A program made the translations under genes and the position numbers. DNA of 64,000 nt. Origin: Misgurnus anguillicaudatus. Taxonomy: Eukaryota > Chordata > Actinopteri > Cypriniformes > Cobitidae. Positions within the stretch are counted from its first letter, which is position 1. Each line of letters opens with the position of its first letter. Location: NCBI RefSeq assembly GCF_027580225.2, contig NC_073346.2, positions 9,698,001 to 9,762,000 on the forward strand, in the 5' to 3' direction. Of the stretch, positions 10,837 to 21,859 are shown piece after piece. The notes under the pieces were generated by a model that was given only the letters and a program-made list of their open reading frames with translations, was not told the origin of the DNA and ran no database searches.

Positions 10837-11712
10837 TGAAGCCCCCTCCTTAAACCCAGCATCACTGGGGCAAAAAGCAGATCATACTAAAATGTATAAA
10901 AGAGATTGTATAAATTCATACATAAATTCGTCAGCTCTTATGCGGATTGCCGTGTGATGTATTGATGAATTGACAAACCCTCAGCCCGTTGAGAAAATCA
11001 GATATAATTTGAGCATTGCGAAGGCCGATCTTGTAAACAAACACAAACAAACACACGCTCCTCCTGCTACTACCTGACAGCTGATGGAGCATGTAGGTTC
11101 AGAGACTTCACTCCACGGGCTGTTTCTCTGTAGATAATGTGATGTATGTCTGTCTGTTTAGTAATGAATCACTTCTTGTGGTGCAGCAGAAAAGCAGTTT
11201 ACTAGAACTTGGACGCTGGAGAGACGCAGACGGAGAATAAGGGCCCATCCATCCCCCATTGTGTATCTTCACGCTGGCATCACGCTGTAATTGATTTTCC
11301 TCTCCCCTTTGACGGGGCTGAATTGCCCTGCATAAATTGTCACTGCCGAGCAGCAATACACACACGGACGTACACATATCACTTGTCACTGTCTGTAGCG
11401 AACACAAGTTCTCGGGTTGTATAGAGCGACACTGGAGACCAGCGTGCACCCGTCAGGTGCATCAGAGTTTTGTTGTGCGTACTGTACAAGATGCACAAAA
11501 AATCACTTATTTGAGACCAGCTTTTGGAAATACAACAAAGTGCATGCAGAATAGATGATTACAAAAAATGTAAGTGTGCTAATAATGTCCTCCGACACAA
11601 AAATTTGGATTTGTTTATATGAATTCTCCTTACTTTGTCACTGGTTGGGCAAACGGTCCAAACCCAAACTCATGCCATTGGTTGTGACAGTTTTGTAGGG
11701 CTAGTCTGGATG
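10837..11712. other. Repeat-poor non-coding stretch
   Basis: Overlapping frames of 71-113 codons occur on both strands at 11,108-11,558 but share no known motif and have no splice or initiation context, so I read them as chance frames in GC-richer DNA. Confidence 0.3.
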
Positions 11713-11999
11713 TAACAGTGGGCAATTAGTAGTAAATCGCCATCACCTGTTTTTAGATGTAGCGTCATTTACTACACAGAGCCGTATTTCATCGAGAAGC
11801 TTGACAAAATCGCATAAATTATCAGAGGCATCGACAGTTATGAACGCAATTTTTGCCTAGCTTCTCAGTGAAATACGGCTTTGTGTAGTAAATGCGACTC
11901 CATTTGAAAGCAGGTTATGGCGATTTACTACTAATCCCGAAACTGGCTTTACTGAGGAGATACACATAAAAATCGCAGGCAATTTATCAGCCACCCCTG
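11713..11999. mobile_element. Inverted-repeat MITE with a 10-bp flanking duplication (hAT-like)
   Basis: The direct repeat GTCTGGATGT flanks the block at 11,704-11,713 and 11,999-12,008; the core 8 bp (TCTGGATG) fits a hAT target duplication. Inside, 'attagtagtaaatcgccat' with 'catttactacacagagccgt' is answered by 'acggctttgtgtagtaaatg' and 'atggcgatttactactaat', giving arms of about 75 bp. It is non-coding. The outermost bases of the element are degenerate. Confidence 0.7.
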
Positions 12000-12007
12000 T
12001 CTGGATG

Positions 12008-12936
12008 TTTACAAAAATATATATACTTTTTTAATGATACAAATAATATATAAAAAAATTTTGTTTACTTCTAATCTATACATTAATGCTGTGTTTTGGG
12101 AGATATGAAGTACTTTTGTACCTGTTTACCACTAAATTCCTCAACTTTTCACATTTTTGTGAAAAATTCACATAAATTAGGATCTAAATTTGATTTAAAT
12201 TGTTTTTAGATGCCCAGAGAGACCCATTCATTTCACTGGATTTGGCCAACTGCTCAAATCACTACTTAAGTGATACATTTTGTGAATTTATGTATATATT
12301 CCACTGAGATGAAGGGAACCATGTATTTTGACTAAAGAAAAGTGGCTTGGGGGTAAGATTGACCCCAAGGGACTTATAAAAGTTAAACAAACAGGGTGTT
12401 GTTTACTAATTTGTGGGAAATAAACCAGCAAATGGTTTATTTGTAGTTGCAGCTGCATATTAGTGCCCCCATAAAATCTAAATGGACAATACTTAATTTT
12501 TAATGTAATATGGCAGTGTTTATTAAAAACAATTCATCCATGGAAGTCATTATTGTTTAAAAAATGTATGTACCCTCATAAACTTCAATTAAAATCTGCA
12601 CATGTACTGGAAAATGATTACCTCATCCATTAACCACGCCCCCTCCGACTGTCACTCTCGACTGACACGGGGCGCCAGAGTTAATGCTTCTCGTGTACTT
12701 TAAATTGGTGATGTCATGCAATGCCGAACAGAATTTTGCATCCGTCGGCGTTGTATCACTGACGTTGCTCGCAGCATAAGTTTAAAATTTCTCAACGTTT
12801 CAACCGCCAAAGCAGGTGTCAGCCAATCAGATCATGCAAATAACCTAGTGCAGATGCTAGTGATTATGTTTATGCAAGACTGAAGAACAGAGAAGCATAA
12901 AAATGAAGGAAATATTAATCATTGCGGTGGGTAACA
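12008..12936. other. AT-rich stretch, then a possible unidentified repeat
   Basis: Bases 12,008-12,610 are AT-rich with no visible features. From about 12,630 the sequence becomes richer in CG (ccacgccccctccgactg). It resumes in similar style after the MITE at 13,404, where 'gcgttaacgcctcgtgt' echoes 'gagttaatgcttctcgtgt' at 12,680. This hints that the MITE interrupted an older repeat. Confidence 0.3.
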
Positions 12937-13404
12937 CTAGAGTGGGTAACAAGTAACGCGCATTACGTAATAATATTACTTTTCTGAAGTAACGAGTAAA
13001 GTAACGCATTACTTTATGAATGTACACATTAATATTTAAGTTACGTTTTAAAAAAAATATTCAAGTTACTTTTCAGTTTAATTAATTTAATTTAAAAATA
13101 AAATAATGTACTGAATTAAACTGAACATTAACATAGAATTACTCACTCTGTGCACCTGATCGGGAACAGGTTGAGTCAGAAACGGAGATGGCAGGCCATT
13201 TGTGCGATCATAAATAACACATGCAAGGCCTGAAAGAGATCAAGCTTCAGCCCCAAGTAAGAAAAAGTTACGCAAAAGTACCTTAAAAGTAATGTAAGCA
13301 TTACTTTCCATGAAAGTAACTCAAGTAACGCAATTAGTTACTTTTGTGGGGAGTAATTTAATATTGTAATGCATTACTTTTAAAAGTAACTTTCCCCAAC
13401 ACTG
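12937..13404. mobile_element. hAT-like MITE rich in 'aagtaac' words
   Basis: The right end is AAAGTAACTTTCCCCAACACTG, so on the other strand it starts CAGTGTTGGGGAAAG; the left end is a degenerate CTAGAGTGGGTAACAAGTAA. Alternating 'gtaacgcattac' and 'aagtaatgcattactt' words fill both flanks. This is a form I remember as a widespread fish hAT MITE. The flanks ATTGCGGT and ATCAAGGT are only weakly alike, so the target duplication is decayed. Confidence 0.6.
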
Positions 13405-14689
13405 ATCAAGGTAGCTTTTTTTTTGTTTTGTTGCGGTCCACTGTGATTGATTGGCTGTTGTCACGATGATGATCGCAGCAGGGCCACGCTTCAGACATGC
13501 CCTTCGACAAGCGTTAACGCCTCGTGTGAATCAAGTGTCAGTCCATTGTGAGTTTCATTTCTGAATGAAACGCCTACTTTTTTATATCCAATCAATTCAC
13601 AGTGAAAATTAACACAAACCTGCTATTTTCTTTGTGTGATATTGTGTTTCACTCGGAAATATGTCACAACATGAAGGTAAAGTCAATCAATCGTGACTTC
13701 CAGTTCACGGGGACTTTAAGCCCGTTTTACAAGCTACAACTTAAAAAAAAGAAAACAGGTAGAATTGCGTAAAAGAAATTAAATATGTGAAATTATTTTA
13801 TTTGATTATTTTCACCACACGTTTAGTAAACAAGTGTTTTGGTGAACATTTACAGGGAATAACACAGGAGTATAAGTGCTCGTAATTGCATTTGTGAGCA
13901 CTGTGTGAACTGTATAAGGGTAGAATCTGATTATTTAATCATATGCAGCGTTACGGCACACAGCACGGTCAGAGGGGGGCGCAGGTCTCGGCAGGGCACA
14001 GAACAAATTGGCTGGTGAGAAATGTTATTTTGGCAAGATTTTTTTTCAAAGAAAAAAATGTCTGTAACCTCAACGTTCACCCCTGCAAATGAAGTTCTGT
14101 CTGTGTTAACACTGTAAATAAAGTATTCATGAATTCCATTTGCAAGTGGAGAGCGCTGCGGTTAATTATCTCACAGAACAAAGTTAATGCTGCCTCATTC
14201 CACTTTCACATTACATGATAGCATCAAATCTTTCCTATTTCATTTTTAAATATTTGCTCTGAACGCTGCCACTTTAGAGCTCTGGATGGCCCTTACGACA
14301 CTCTGGAAGGAAAAAGGGCAACACGGAGATAAGTTGATTTTATTAATCGAATCCATTTTATGTATAAATGCAAAAAATACTTCACATCACATAAAATGTT
14401 CCATGTAATAAGGCCAGATGCATTTGTTAGATAAAATCATGATGGAATCATTAAATGAGTTCAATATTTTCCAGATTTGCTTGGTTCACAGTTTTGGTGA
14501 ATGTAAAGCAAATTCAGGCTTTCAGGCATACAGCATCTTCGATATTTATATAAAATGGTCCTTCATTTTGCTGTTTGGTGCTTGACATCTTCTTTACAAC
14601 ATCTATATTTCTTTAAATTTAATTTAATTCTGAAGAGGAATCACTTTTAGTCAACTGATCTCAGCTTCACACCTTCTATAGTCCCGTAT
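13405..14689. other. Non-coding stretch, partly CNE-like
   Basis: Bases 13,405-13,725 may continue the older repeat noted at 12.6 kb. Bases 14,090-14,330 ('gagagcgctgcggttaatta', 'aactctgcctcattcc'-like composition) are complex and free of repeats, the texture of a conserved non-coding element. No exon is evident. Confidence 0.3.
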
Positions 14690-14925
14690 TCTGTCCTTAT
14701 TTATGTCCAAGAGACTCAATAATAATCGTTTGCATTTTTATTCTTTAATTTGTCATACTTAAAAACGTTTGTGTGCTGCTGCATATCCATGTGTGTAATA
14801 AGCAAACACACGTTGTCGTCCCGTTTATAGGCGCATAACTAACCCGCTCTTTAAATGACAATATTGCGCAATTGGCTTTAGAGCAGGTTTTAATTGGTTA
14901 ATGCGTAGTCTATTTTAGTTGCCCG
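14690..14925 (-). mobile_element. Fragment of the 1.2-kb GGGCTCTAT element (copy 3)
   Basis: The reverse complement matches about 1,830-2,070 of copy 1: 'gcaactaaaatagactacg', 'aaaacctgctctaaag', 'gcagcacacaaacg' and 'tattattgagtctcttggac' occur in the same order. Both termini are missing. Confidence 0.75.
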
Positions 14926-16910
14926 CCAGCCATTTTCTGAAAAGTTGCTAGCCAGTATTTTTTGTAATTTTCACAAAAGTTTCCCCAAACTTTTCACATT
15001 TTTGTGAAGGAATTTTGTCAGACATCAGATTTAAATTATTATTAAAACATACACCGAGTTTAAAATGAGTAAATAAAGTTTTTGGCTTCATTTTTGTTTC
15101 ATAAATTAGGTAATCGCGGTATTGCAGATTAACATAAAAAATCATCAGGAAAATGTTTTTTTTTTTGTTTTATGCAAATGTTTTCTCTTAATTGACGAGA
15201 TAACTCCTCAATGGCGGGGAAAGAGTTAAGCAGCAATGAGCACATATATGAAACTTACACAGACATTAGGATAACGGTCAATGGTACAATTTAGGTGTCA
15301 TTAATTACATAACATTTATTTGACGGCAGAATACAGTATTCATACTGTAACTTTAACTTTCACGTGAAATAAAAGCAGGTTAAATTTGAATATGACATGT
15401 ATCATGCAATACAAATAATAAAATATCAACAAAGCTAAAATATGAATATTTAACCGGTATTGGTGGTTAAGCTGGGTTATTACCAATGGTTGAAACGGTT
15501 GAGCTAACAAAACACTGTAAAGAAAAACACAAACATGCAATTATAAATGGCAAAAATACAGCTCATTTTCACTGTTCATAGTGTAATTGTATACATTCAG
15601 TGCTTTAACAGATAATGTAATAAAAACTTGACTGTTTACTGCCTAATACAGCATTCAGAGTTTTAATGAGTCTTTCGTTCAGCAATTTTGCCCTTTTTAA
15701 TGACCCAAAGGCAGCCAACCACAAATAACATGAACCAAATTTTATTTTGGCAACCTAAAAATTCTTCATGCGTCTCTGAGCTGAATCATATAAATAATTC
15801 TGTGTTTCACAATGGCTAAAGTGAATCCACTAAAGCTTGTCTTTGGTCTTGGTAATTATGTGCATACCTAAAACCTTTGGTTCAAAATGAACTTTTTCAG
15901 AAACTTCACAAATACAATTCATGTTTTATAATATTAAGGGAGATTCGTTAACAAGACTTTAAGGTTTTAGACTGAGATAAAAGTCAGCTGACATCCAAAC
16001 AGCAGAGATGCTCCGACGAGATCTTGCTACTCAGACTTTCTTTCAAATGCATGTGTCAGACACTGCGAGATAATCCGAGAGCCGACTTTAATCACATCTT
16101 GCTGGCACCTCATTTTTTAATTAAAGACATGTTTCACTCTGTTTCTCTGTGCATATTTATCAAAGCAGCAGGGGCGGATCTGTGCCGGCGGATCCACAGA
16201 GGTGGAACTGTTTTTCCGTCAGAATCAGAGAGGCATCACCTGTCAAAATAACTACAGGAGAAGGTGTCATTACTGCAGATCACAAAATTAGCTTTGTAAC
16301 ACTTTTTTATACAAGCATCTAAACTTATTTGTTAACAGTGCCAAAGAATGCATTGAAATAATAAGTTCAATTGTTCTCTGATATCTGCCTAAGGTATGTG
16401 GCTTTATTAAGGGCAAAAATTATCCAGAAACATGTCCATTTACAACTCTAGGATTTGCCTTTAAAATGAAATGGTCTATTATTACCTTATTAAAAAGGGT
16501 CATGAATAATAATGTTGAGCTCTGCTCTGATTGGCTGTTTCACAGAGCAGCTCATTTCAGTAGCTCTGTGTGTATGTAAACAGACCTTATGTTTGAGTCT
16601 GTATCAGACGAAGATACAGATTTTGAGGAATAATCAATTATTTGGAGATTGTTAATGGGCGTTGTTCTGAGTGGTAAGTTTTATTTTTTGTCAGTATGCA
16701 TGGACATGCAAAACGTAACTGTAATGTCAATAGTAGAACTTCAGCCTAAATGCTTAATGTGTAATTTAATGTTGGGGCGTAAATCTCCACTGTAACGTCA
16801 CAGTCTGTGTTATATATTTAGGTCTGTTTTCCAGCGGTCTTTTGCATGTATGAGGTTTACATAAGAAGGAGGAAACAATTGTGTTTGAGGCTCACAATAT
16901 GTCATTACTA
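14926..16910. other. Non-coding stretch with one likely repeat block
   Basis: Bases 14,940-15,230 (tttccccaaacttttcacat, then 'ataactcctcaatggcgggg') look like a dispersed fish repeat I partly remember, but the ends cannot be set. Bases 15,960-16,260 are complex and repeat-free; the 75-codon frame at 16,024-16,251 lacks motifs. Bases 16,490-16,850 may be another dispersed repeat. Confidence 0.3.
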
Positions 16911-17050
16911 CAGTGTAAAAAATACTTTGCTGCCTTAAAATTATTTGTTAAATCAACTCACATTTACAAGTCATGTCAACAGAGATTAGTCACAACTTAT
17001 AAAATATAGTTGAGAAAAAATTTTAAGGCAGCAAAGTATTTTTTACAGTG
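16911..17050. mobile_element. Short EnSpm/CMC-like palindromic MITE
   Basis: The ends CAGTGTAAAAAATACTTTGC and GCAAAGTATTTTTTACAGTG extend into a 32-bp inverted repeat (16,911-16,942 against 17,019-17,050) with one mismatch at base 3. The 76-bp centre is AT-rich. CACTG-starting ends are usual for EnSpm/CMC. The whole unit is 140 bp. Confidence 0.8.
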
Positions 17051-17316
17051 CATGTATAGAGCTCATATTATTTATCTATGCTTATGTAAATACAGTTTTA
17101 CATTCTATGGCACCTTAAATTTATTTTCTCTAAATTTTGTCAAGTTTGGTTTTGTGTTTTCAGATGAATGGTCTTCTATGAAACAGTACATAAAGAGTTA
17201 AGTAAGAAGTTTGCTTAGTGTCAAAAAGTGACAAACCTAGCCCAGAATTATTTTATATTTGACCCAGCAATGGGTTAAAACAACTTAGCATACAGTAGGT
17301 TAAGTTTTCTAATACT
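17051..17316. other. AT-rich spacer
   Basis: Nothing recognisable except 'tttgacccagcaatgggtta' at 17,260-17,279, a word common in decayed EnSpm-like MITEs such as the one at 36.9 kb. Confidence 0.25.
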
Positions 17317-17789
17317 TTAAAGAGGACATATCATGAAAATCTGACTTTTTTCATGTTAAAGTGCTAAAATTGGGTCCCCGATGCTTCTATCAACCTTAAA
17401 AAAAATGTGAAAAAGATCAACCCAGTAACTTAGATTTGCCATTTAGTGCAGAGATCAGCTCATTTGCATATAAAAGGACACACCCAAAAACAGCAAATTT
17501 TTGCTCACACCTACATAGTGGCATTTTTAACATGCTATAATAAATAATATACAGGGTATTTTGAGCTAGAACTTCACATATGTACTCTGGGGAAACCAAA
17601 GATTTATTTGATATCTTAAAAAAGCCTTGTGATTTTTTTTCCAGTTTCTTAAATATACTTTAATATAGTTTTTTTTTCTTTTTGGGAGTGGGGTAAAATA
17701 TTTTTTTCATTTTCCTGTATCTGCATCCTGTAATTTTTATAAAAAGTCCAATAAACAAATAAAAAAGCTTTGTGAAATGTACCCTTTAA
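17317..17789 (+). mobile_element. TTAA-type MITE (GGACATATCATGAAA family), copy A
   Basis: TTAA occurs at both ends (17,317-17,320 and 17,786-17,789). The left end reads AGAGGACATATCATGAAAAT and the right end TGAAATGTACCCT. The same family is at 21,860-24,368 (split) and, in reverse and truncated, at 21,222-21,372. Compared with the reverse copy, an internal part after 'gatcaacccagtaactta' is deleted here. A LINE tail is inserted near the right end. Confidence 0.75.
17641..17765 (+). mobile_element. L1-like LINE 3' tail with target-site duplication
   Basis: The tail contains 'gtggggtaaaatatttttt', 'cctgtatctgcatcctgta' and 'aataaacaaataaaaaa', matching the minus-strand tail at 4,080-4,324. 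It is flanked by 'aaagccttgtga' (about 17,623-17,634) and 'aaagctttgtga' (about 17,764-17,775), a near-perfect 12-bp duplication expected from LINE-type insertion. It retains only the last 120 bp or so. Confidence 0.7.
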
Positions 17790-18633
17790 ATGTGAGCACA
17801 TTGCTACTACACATTGTAGCATAACACTTCTTTTTATAATCTCCATAACAAAAAACAGTATTTTCCACAAGGCAATCCATAGCAAATCCATGTAAATTAG
17901 TATTTACATGTCAGTACAATATAAATCTTTCCCTGTGGGCACACATGTGATTTTATAAAAATGTAAAGTGTGTAATATCTGCCAAACATAATGCAATGTT
18001 TTAAACGTAAGATTAAAGCAATATAGATCCGAACTAAACAGTGTACCTTCTCAACACCTGTGTAAATTTGTTATTTTTACATATGTTCATGATGAGATTT
18101 TGTAAAATAAGATCTATCCCATGCAACACTTGAGCAGTCACCCGCCACTTGTCGCTGTCTCCCCTGGACCATTTGCACAGATTATTTCCACGACAACTGG
18201 GCTTGTCATCACCCCCGTCTCTCACTCTCACATCAGAGTCAGCATTTGACTCCAGGCTGAGCAGCCTGATATCACCGGCTCATCACGTCTCGTACCCGAC
18301 AGTGAGCCTGCAAATTACATTTTTAAGGATGACTGTGTGTGTGTGAGCAGATACAGTATGAAGAGGAACAAGACCATCCTTTCCACATCCTTTTCCAATG
18401 AGACGTTTCTGTAGGATCATGGTGCTACATACAGACAGTGAACTACATAAAACAACACAGAGCTAAAGACTAAAAGGTTCAAGGTTGGCGACTCAAATTT
18501 GATTGACTAGACTCAGAATTTATTGTTTGCGATAATCCAAAATCTATGGGGAAAATTAATAATCTTTTGGCAAGTCAATGAGTCATGAGTCCAGCTAACT
18601 TCCAGGTTGGGCTACAAAATACATAATCCCTAT
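17790..18633. other. Repeat-poor, CNE-like stretch
   Basis: Bases 18,090-18,330 are complex and balanced (for example 'ccgccacttgtcgctgtctc'). The 65-codon frames on both strands (18,034-18,346) have no motif. Otherwise I see nothing in it. Confidence 0.3.
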
Positions 18634-18844
18634 CACTCTTAAGAAAAAAGGTTCTTCAAAGGTTCTGAAACGATGGTAAAGGTTCTATATAGAACCATAG
18701 CTTACTGAAGAACCATTTTTTGCTGATATGGTTCTTTGTCTTGGCAAAAGGGTTCTTTATTTCCCTCCTTTTTTGATTTTAAATTTAGTCAGTTATTTTC
18801 AAGCTGCCTCCTGATTATTTTCACCTGTAAAAGCCCTGAATCAT

Positions 18845-20775
18845 CAGTCCTGCTGAACCGCCAGCAGATTAACATCACAAGCAGGTAAGAGAGTAAAATA
18901 ATCATCATTTACTGTTAAAAACATTTTGAAAATTGAAGTTTTGTGTGTTCTTATTGTATTTTATTTATTTTATAACAGGTAAACGTTATACTGTAAGCTT
19001 CATTCACTTTAAAGCAGGTAAGCTTCATACTGTTTTAAATGATAGGAGACTCTTCTTTAACAATGACTTAGGATAATGATTTGTTAAAGTGTTATAAAGC
19101 ATATACTGTACATGTATATTGTACATTAAGTTTATTAAACTAATTATCAGAAGTATGTGGTACATCATGTGTTTCGTTTTTTTTATTGATATTTCAGAGT
19201 TTTTGTATGTGAGGTAATCTTACTGGGAGTGAAGGCAGTGCGTATGACCACTTGATATAGACACATTCTATTTTTAAAGGTGATGTATGCATGTTACTTT
19301 CAATCCTGGCATTAAAATAATAATATTTACTGTTTAAACATTTTGCAAAATTGAGGTTTTGCGTGTTTTTGATGTACTTTATTTCTTTTATAACAGGTCA
19401 ACATACTGTAAGCTTCATTCCCTTTAAAGCAGGTAATCTTCATATTGTTTTAAATGATATATTTTAGGGACTCTGCTTTAACAATGACTTAGGATAATGA
19501 TTTGTTATAGTGTTTGTTATCAAGCATATACATGTATATTTTACATTAAGTTTATTAAACTAATTATGAAAAGAATGTGGTACAACATGTGTTTAGTTTT
19601 TTTATTGATATTTCAGAGTTTTCATATGTGAGGTAATCTTGCTTATGCTGGGAGTGAAGGCAGTGCGTATGACCGCTTGATATGAAAGACACATCCTGTT
19701 TTTAAAGGTGATGTATGCATGTTACTTTCAATCCTGGCATTAAAATAATAGTTATTTACTGTTTAAACATTTTGGAGATTATGTGTGTGATCTTGTGGCA
19801 CATTTACTTGAGATAACAGAATTATTTTTGTCTATCTGTTGTAGGTGGATCATGAGTGAAGCTCTGGAGGTCTGCCATTGGCTTGATAACAGAGGTTTAT
19901 GTGAATTGAGTGAATTCAATTTATAAATAAATCTTTCACCAAGCATTCACCTATTTACTGACAAAACAGGTATCTTGAGCAGAATCATATTAAAAATTCT
20001 GTCAAATCATGTTTTACATACAGTATGTAAGCAAACTCCAGTCTAATATTAACTTGTTTTGTCTCCATGTCTTATCCTTTCTCCCATCTCCAACAGATCC
20101 AAATCTTGTTCAGCCTGATGCTCAACCTTGTATGATGATGACCACAGCCAGGTGATGGAGATCTGTGTTATTCACAGCCTGCGTCTCAAGATCAACATGA
20201 CAATAGCAGACCATTTCTTAACTTACTCTTATCTGACTAAATGTTCAGCATCATTGCAACAAAACAAAGAACATTGGATGGAGTATTGGAGTATTGGATG
20301 ATCCCGTAAAGAAAATAATATGGACTTTTTTGGTGAGATTCTACAAAGATTGACACAATCCTATTGACTTTTATTTTTACAGTTAATAATGCATTATAAA
20401 CATCCCATTCATTTGTATTCTATGTCATCAATCTGTTTGTGCTAAAGTGTTTACATCTGAATGTAATGTCAATAATATGTTAATATTCAGGATTTATTAT
20501 CATTTGCATGTTTTGATGTTGATGTCATGATTTTATTGATTTCATGTAATTGTTGTCTATTTAAAATGATTTTAATTGCCAAATTTTATTGTTAATTTAT
20601 TTAATATTGAAGCTGTTATTTAACATCCATATCTTATTTGAGTAGTGATTTGTTATATTTGCATAATAATTTATATATTTATTCTGATTGTGATTTTAAT
20701 GCACATATTTATTATTGTATGACACCTCATGTAATGAAAAAGTGAAAATAAAAGTATGTTCTGATGTCTTGCAAT
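18845..20775 (+). ncRNA. Candidate spliced transcript inside the TIR element
   Basis: Seven exon-like blocks follow one another on the plus strand with consensus junctions: a first exon ending at 18,884 (CAG|GTAAGA); 18,979-19,017 (tataacag| ... GCAG|GTAAGC); 19,198-19,213 (tttcag| ... GAG|GTAATC); their duplicates at 19,397-19,432 and 19,617-19,632; 19,845-19,969 (ttgtag| ... CAG|GTATCT); and a last exon from 20,097 (ccaacag|) with AATAAA at 20,747-20,752. The splice sites are retained in both duplicated copies. The sixth block holds a 24-codon frame at 19,852-19,926 starting MSEALEVCHWLD; there is no longer frame. This is inference from sequence only; a non-coding RNA is the likeliest reading, and chance is possible for any single site. 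Confidence 0.4.
18893..19790 (+). repeat. Tandem duplication of a 419-bp unit
   Basis: Copies start at about 18,893, 19,312 and 19,740; the third is cut short after about 40 bp. They match along their length, for example 'actgtaagcttcatt', 'acaatgacttaggataatga', 'agtgaaggcagtgcgtatga' and 'aaggtgatgtatgcatgtta' occur in both. Corresponding exon-like blocks are 418-419 bp apart. There are small indels in T and A runs. Confidence 0.85.
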
Positions 20776-21221
20776 TCTGTTTTTAAACTTTTAAACCTTA
20801 TAAAGTGCTATAAATAAGAAAAAACAAATAAAAAAATAATCCTCCTGACTGCTGATAAATGAAAGGGTTCTTTATAGCACCACTGAGGTTCTATTTAGCA
20901 CTTTTTCAAGGCAAGGTTCTATATAGAACCATCTAAAAAAGGGTTCTATATAGTACCAGAAAGGATGCTGCTATTGTTACAAGCTGAAGAACTCTTATTT
21001 GGTACTATATAGAACCATTTTTCTTAAGAGTGTATATTTAAATACATAAATCTATAATATTTATTTACAGTTTTATTTAAAGAATTTAAATATAGATACA
21101 GGCAAACCATTTACAGTAAAAAAAACTACATGTTAATTTCTATAAAAAATGCAATAAACGTTCAAATAATTTAACTATGATAATTTTGAACCTTTTTTGA
21201 TAACCTGAATATCAGATATTT

Positions 21222-21372
21222 TGTAGACATTTTTCACATGCAAAGAATGGTTTACCAAACTAAGTTATTGGGTTGATCTTTTTCACATATTTTTAGGTTG
21301 ATAGAAGCACTGGGGACCCAATTATAGCACTTAAACATGGAAAAAATCAGATTTTATGATATGTCTCCTTTC
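21222..21372 (-). mobile_element. GGACATATCATGAAA-family MITE, truncated copy
   Basis: Reading the other strand gives 'aaaggagacatatcataaaa', 'gtgctataattgggtcccca', 'tgcttctatcaacct' and 'gatcaacccaataactta', matching the left half of copy A at 17,317 and extending past its internal deletion. The other end is missing. Confidence 0.7.
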
Positions 21373-21859
21373 AGATGAATCCTTTTCTTTCAGTTTATTA
21401 TCAAACTATAGGCTGCTGTTGTACATTTTGACAAAAGGTTTGATCGGAAGTAAACGTGTCTGTCTGTAAGCAGTAAAGCGTGATAGTGGGCAGGCAACAG
21501 TGTGCCGGAAAGACAGAAAGAGCAGAATCTCTCTCCTGACATTAAGATCAGATGGACGGCCATGTCTGCTGCGTTTTGTGTCAGCTCTGATATTTCATTA
21601 TTCCAGAGCAAGACAACATCTGAACCGACCGCCTGTCAGGTAATAAGAAAGGCATTTCTTTGCCATTTTGTCTATTCCCTTCTCCTTCTATCTTGTGATT
21701 ATATGCCAGTAAAGTTCAACAGTGTCACATACAGTATGTGCTGAATGCCACATCTCACATCAACAGTGTGAACTGCTGTGGCCATTTTTTCTGAGGCAGT
21801 CACAATCCACCCCCATAGTAACCAGAAAGCCCTTCAAGTTTCAAAAAGACCCAAAAGTG
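21373..21859. other. Repeat-poor spacer
   Basis: Frames of 73 and 80 codons on opposite strands (21,390-21,744) overlap each other and have no motif. No other feature is visible. Confidence 0.25.

Larger units (their letters stand above)
18634..21032. mobile_element. 2.4-kb TIR element (CACTCTTAAGAAAAA ends) with a transcript-like interior
   Basis: The left end is CACTCTTAAGAAAAAAGGTT and the right end, reversed, is CACTCTTAAGAAAAATGGTT. Each end is followed inward by GGTTCTATATAGAACC (18,681-18,696 and 20,915-20,930) and near copies (about 20,942 and 21,002), which look like subterminal binding repeats. Related TACACTCT ends occur at 42,747-44,220 and 55,115-55,267. The interior encodes no transposase. 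Instead it has a series of splice-like junctions, a tandem duplication and a polyadenylation signal (see the ncRNA entry). The 3-bp TAT at both flanks may be the target duplication. Confidence 0.8.

Noticed and set aside
11108..11558. Overlapping frames of 71-113 codons as a coding exon
   Set aside because: Frames occur on both strands in the same place, have no known motif and lack clear flanking splice sites.
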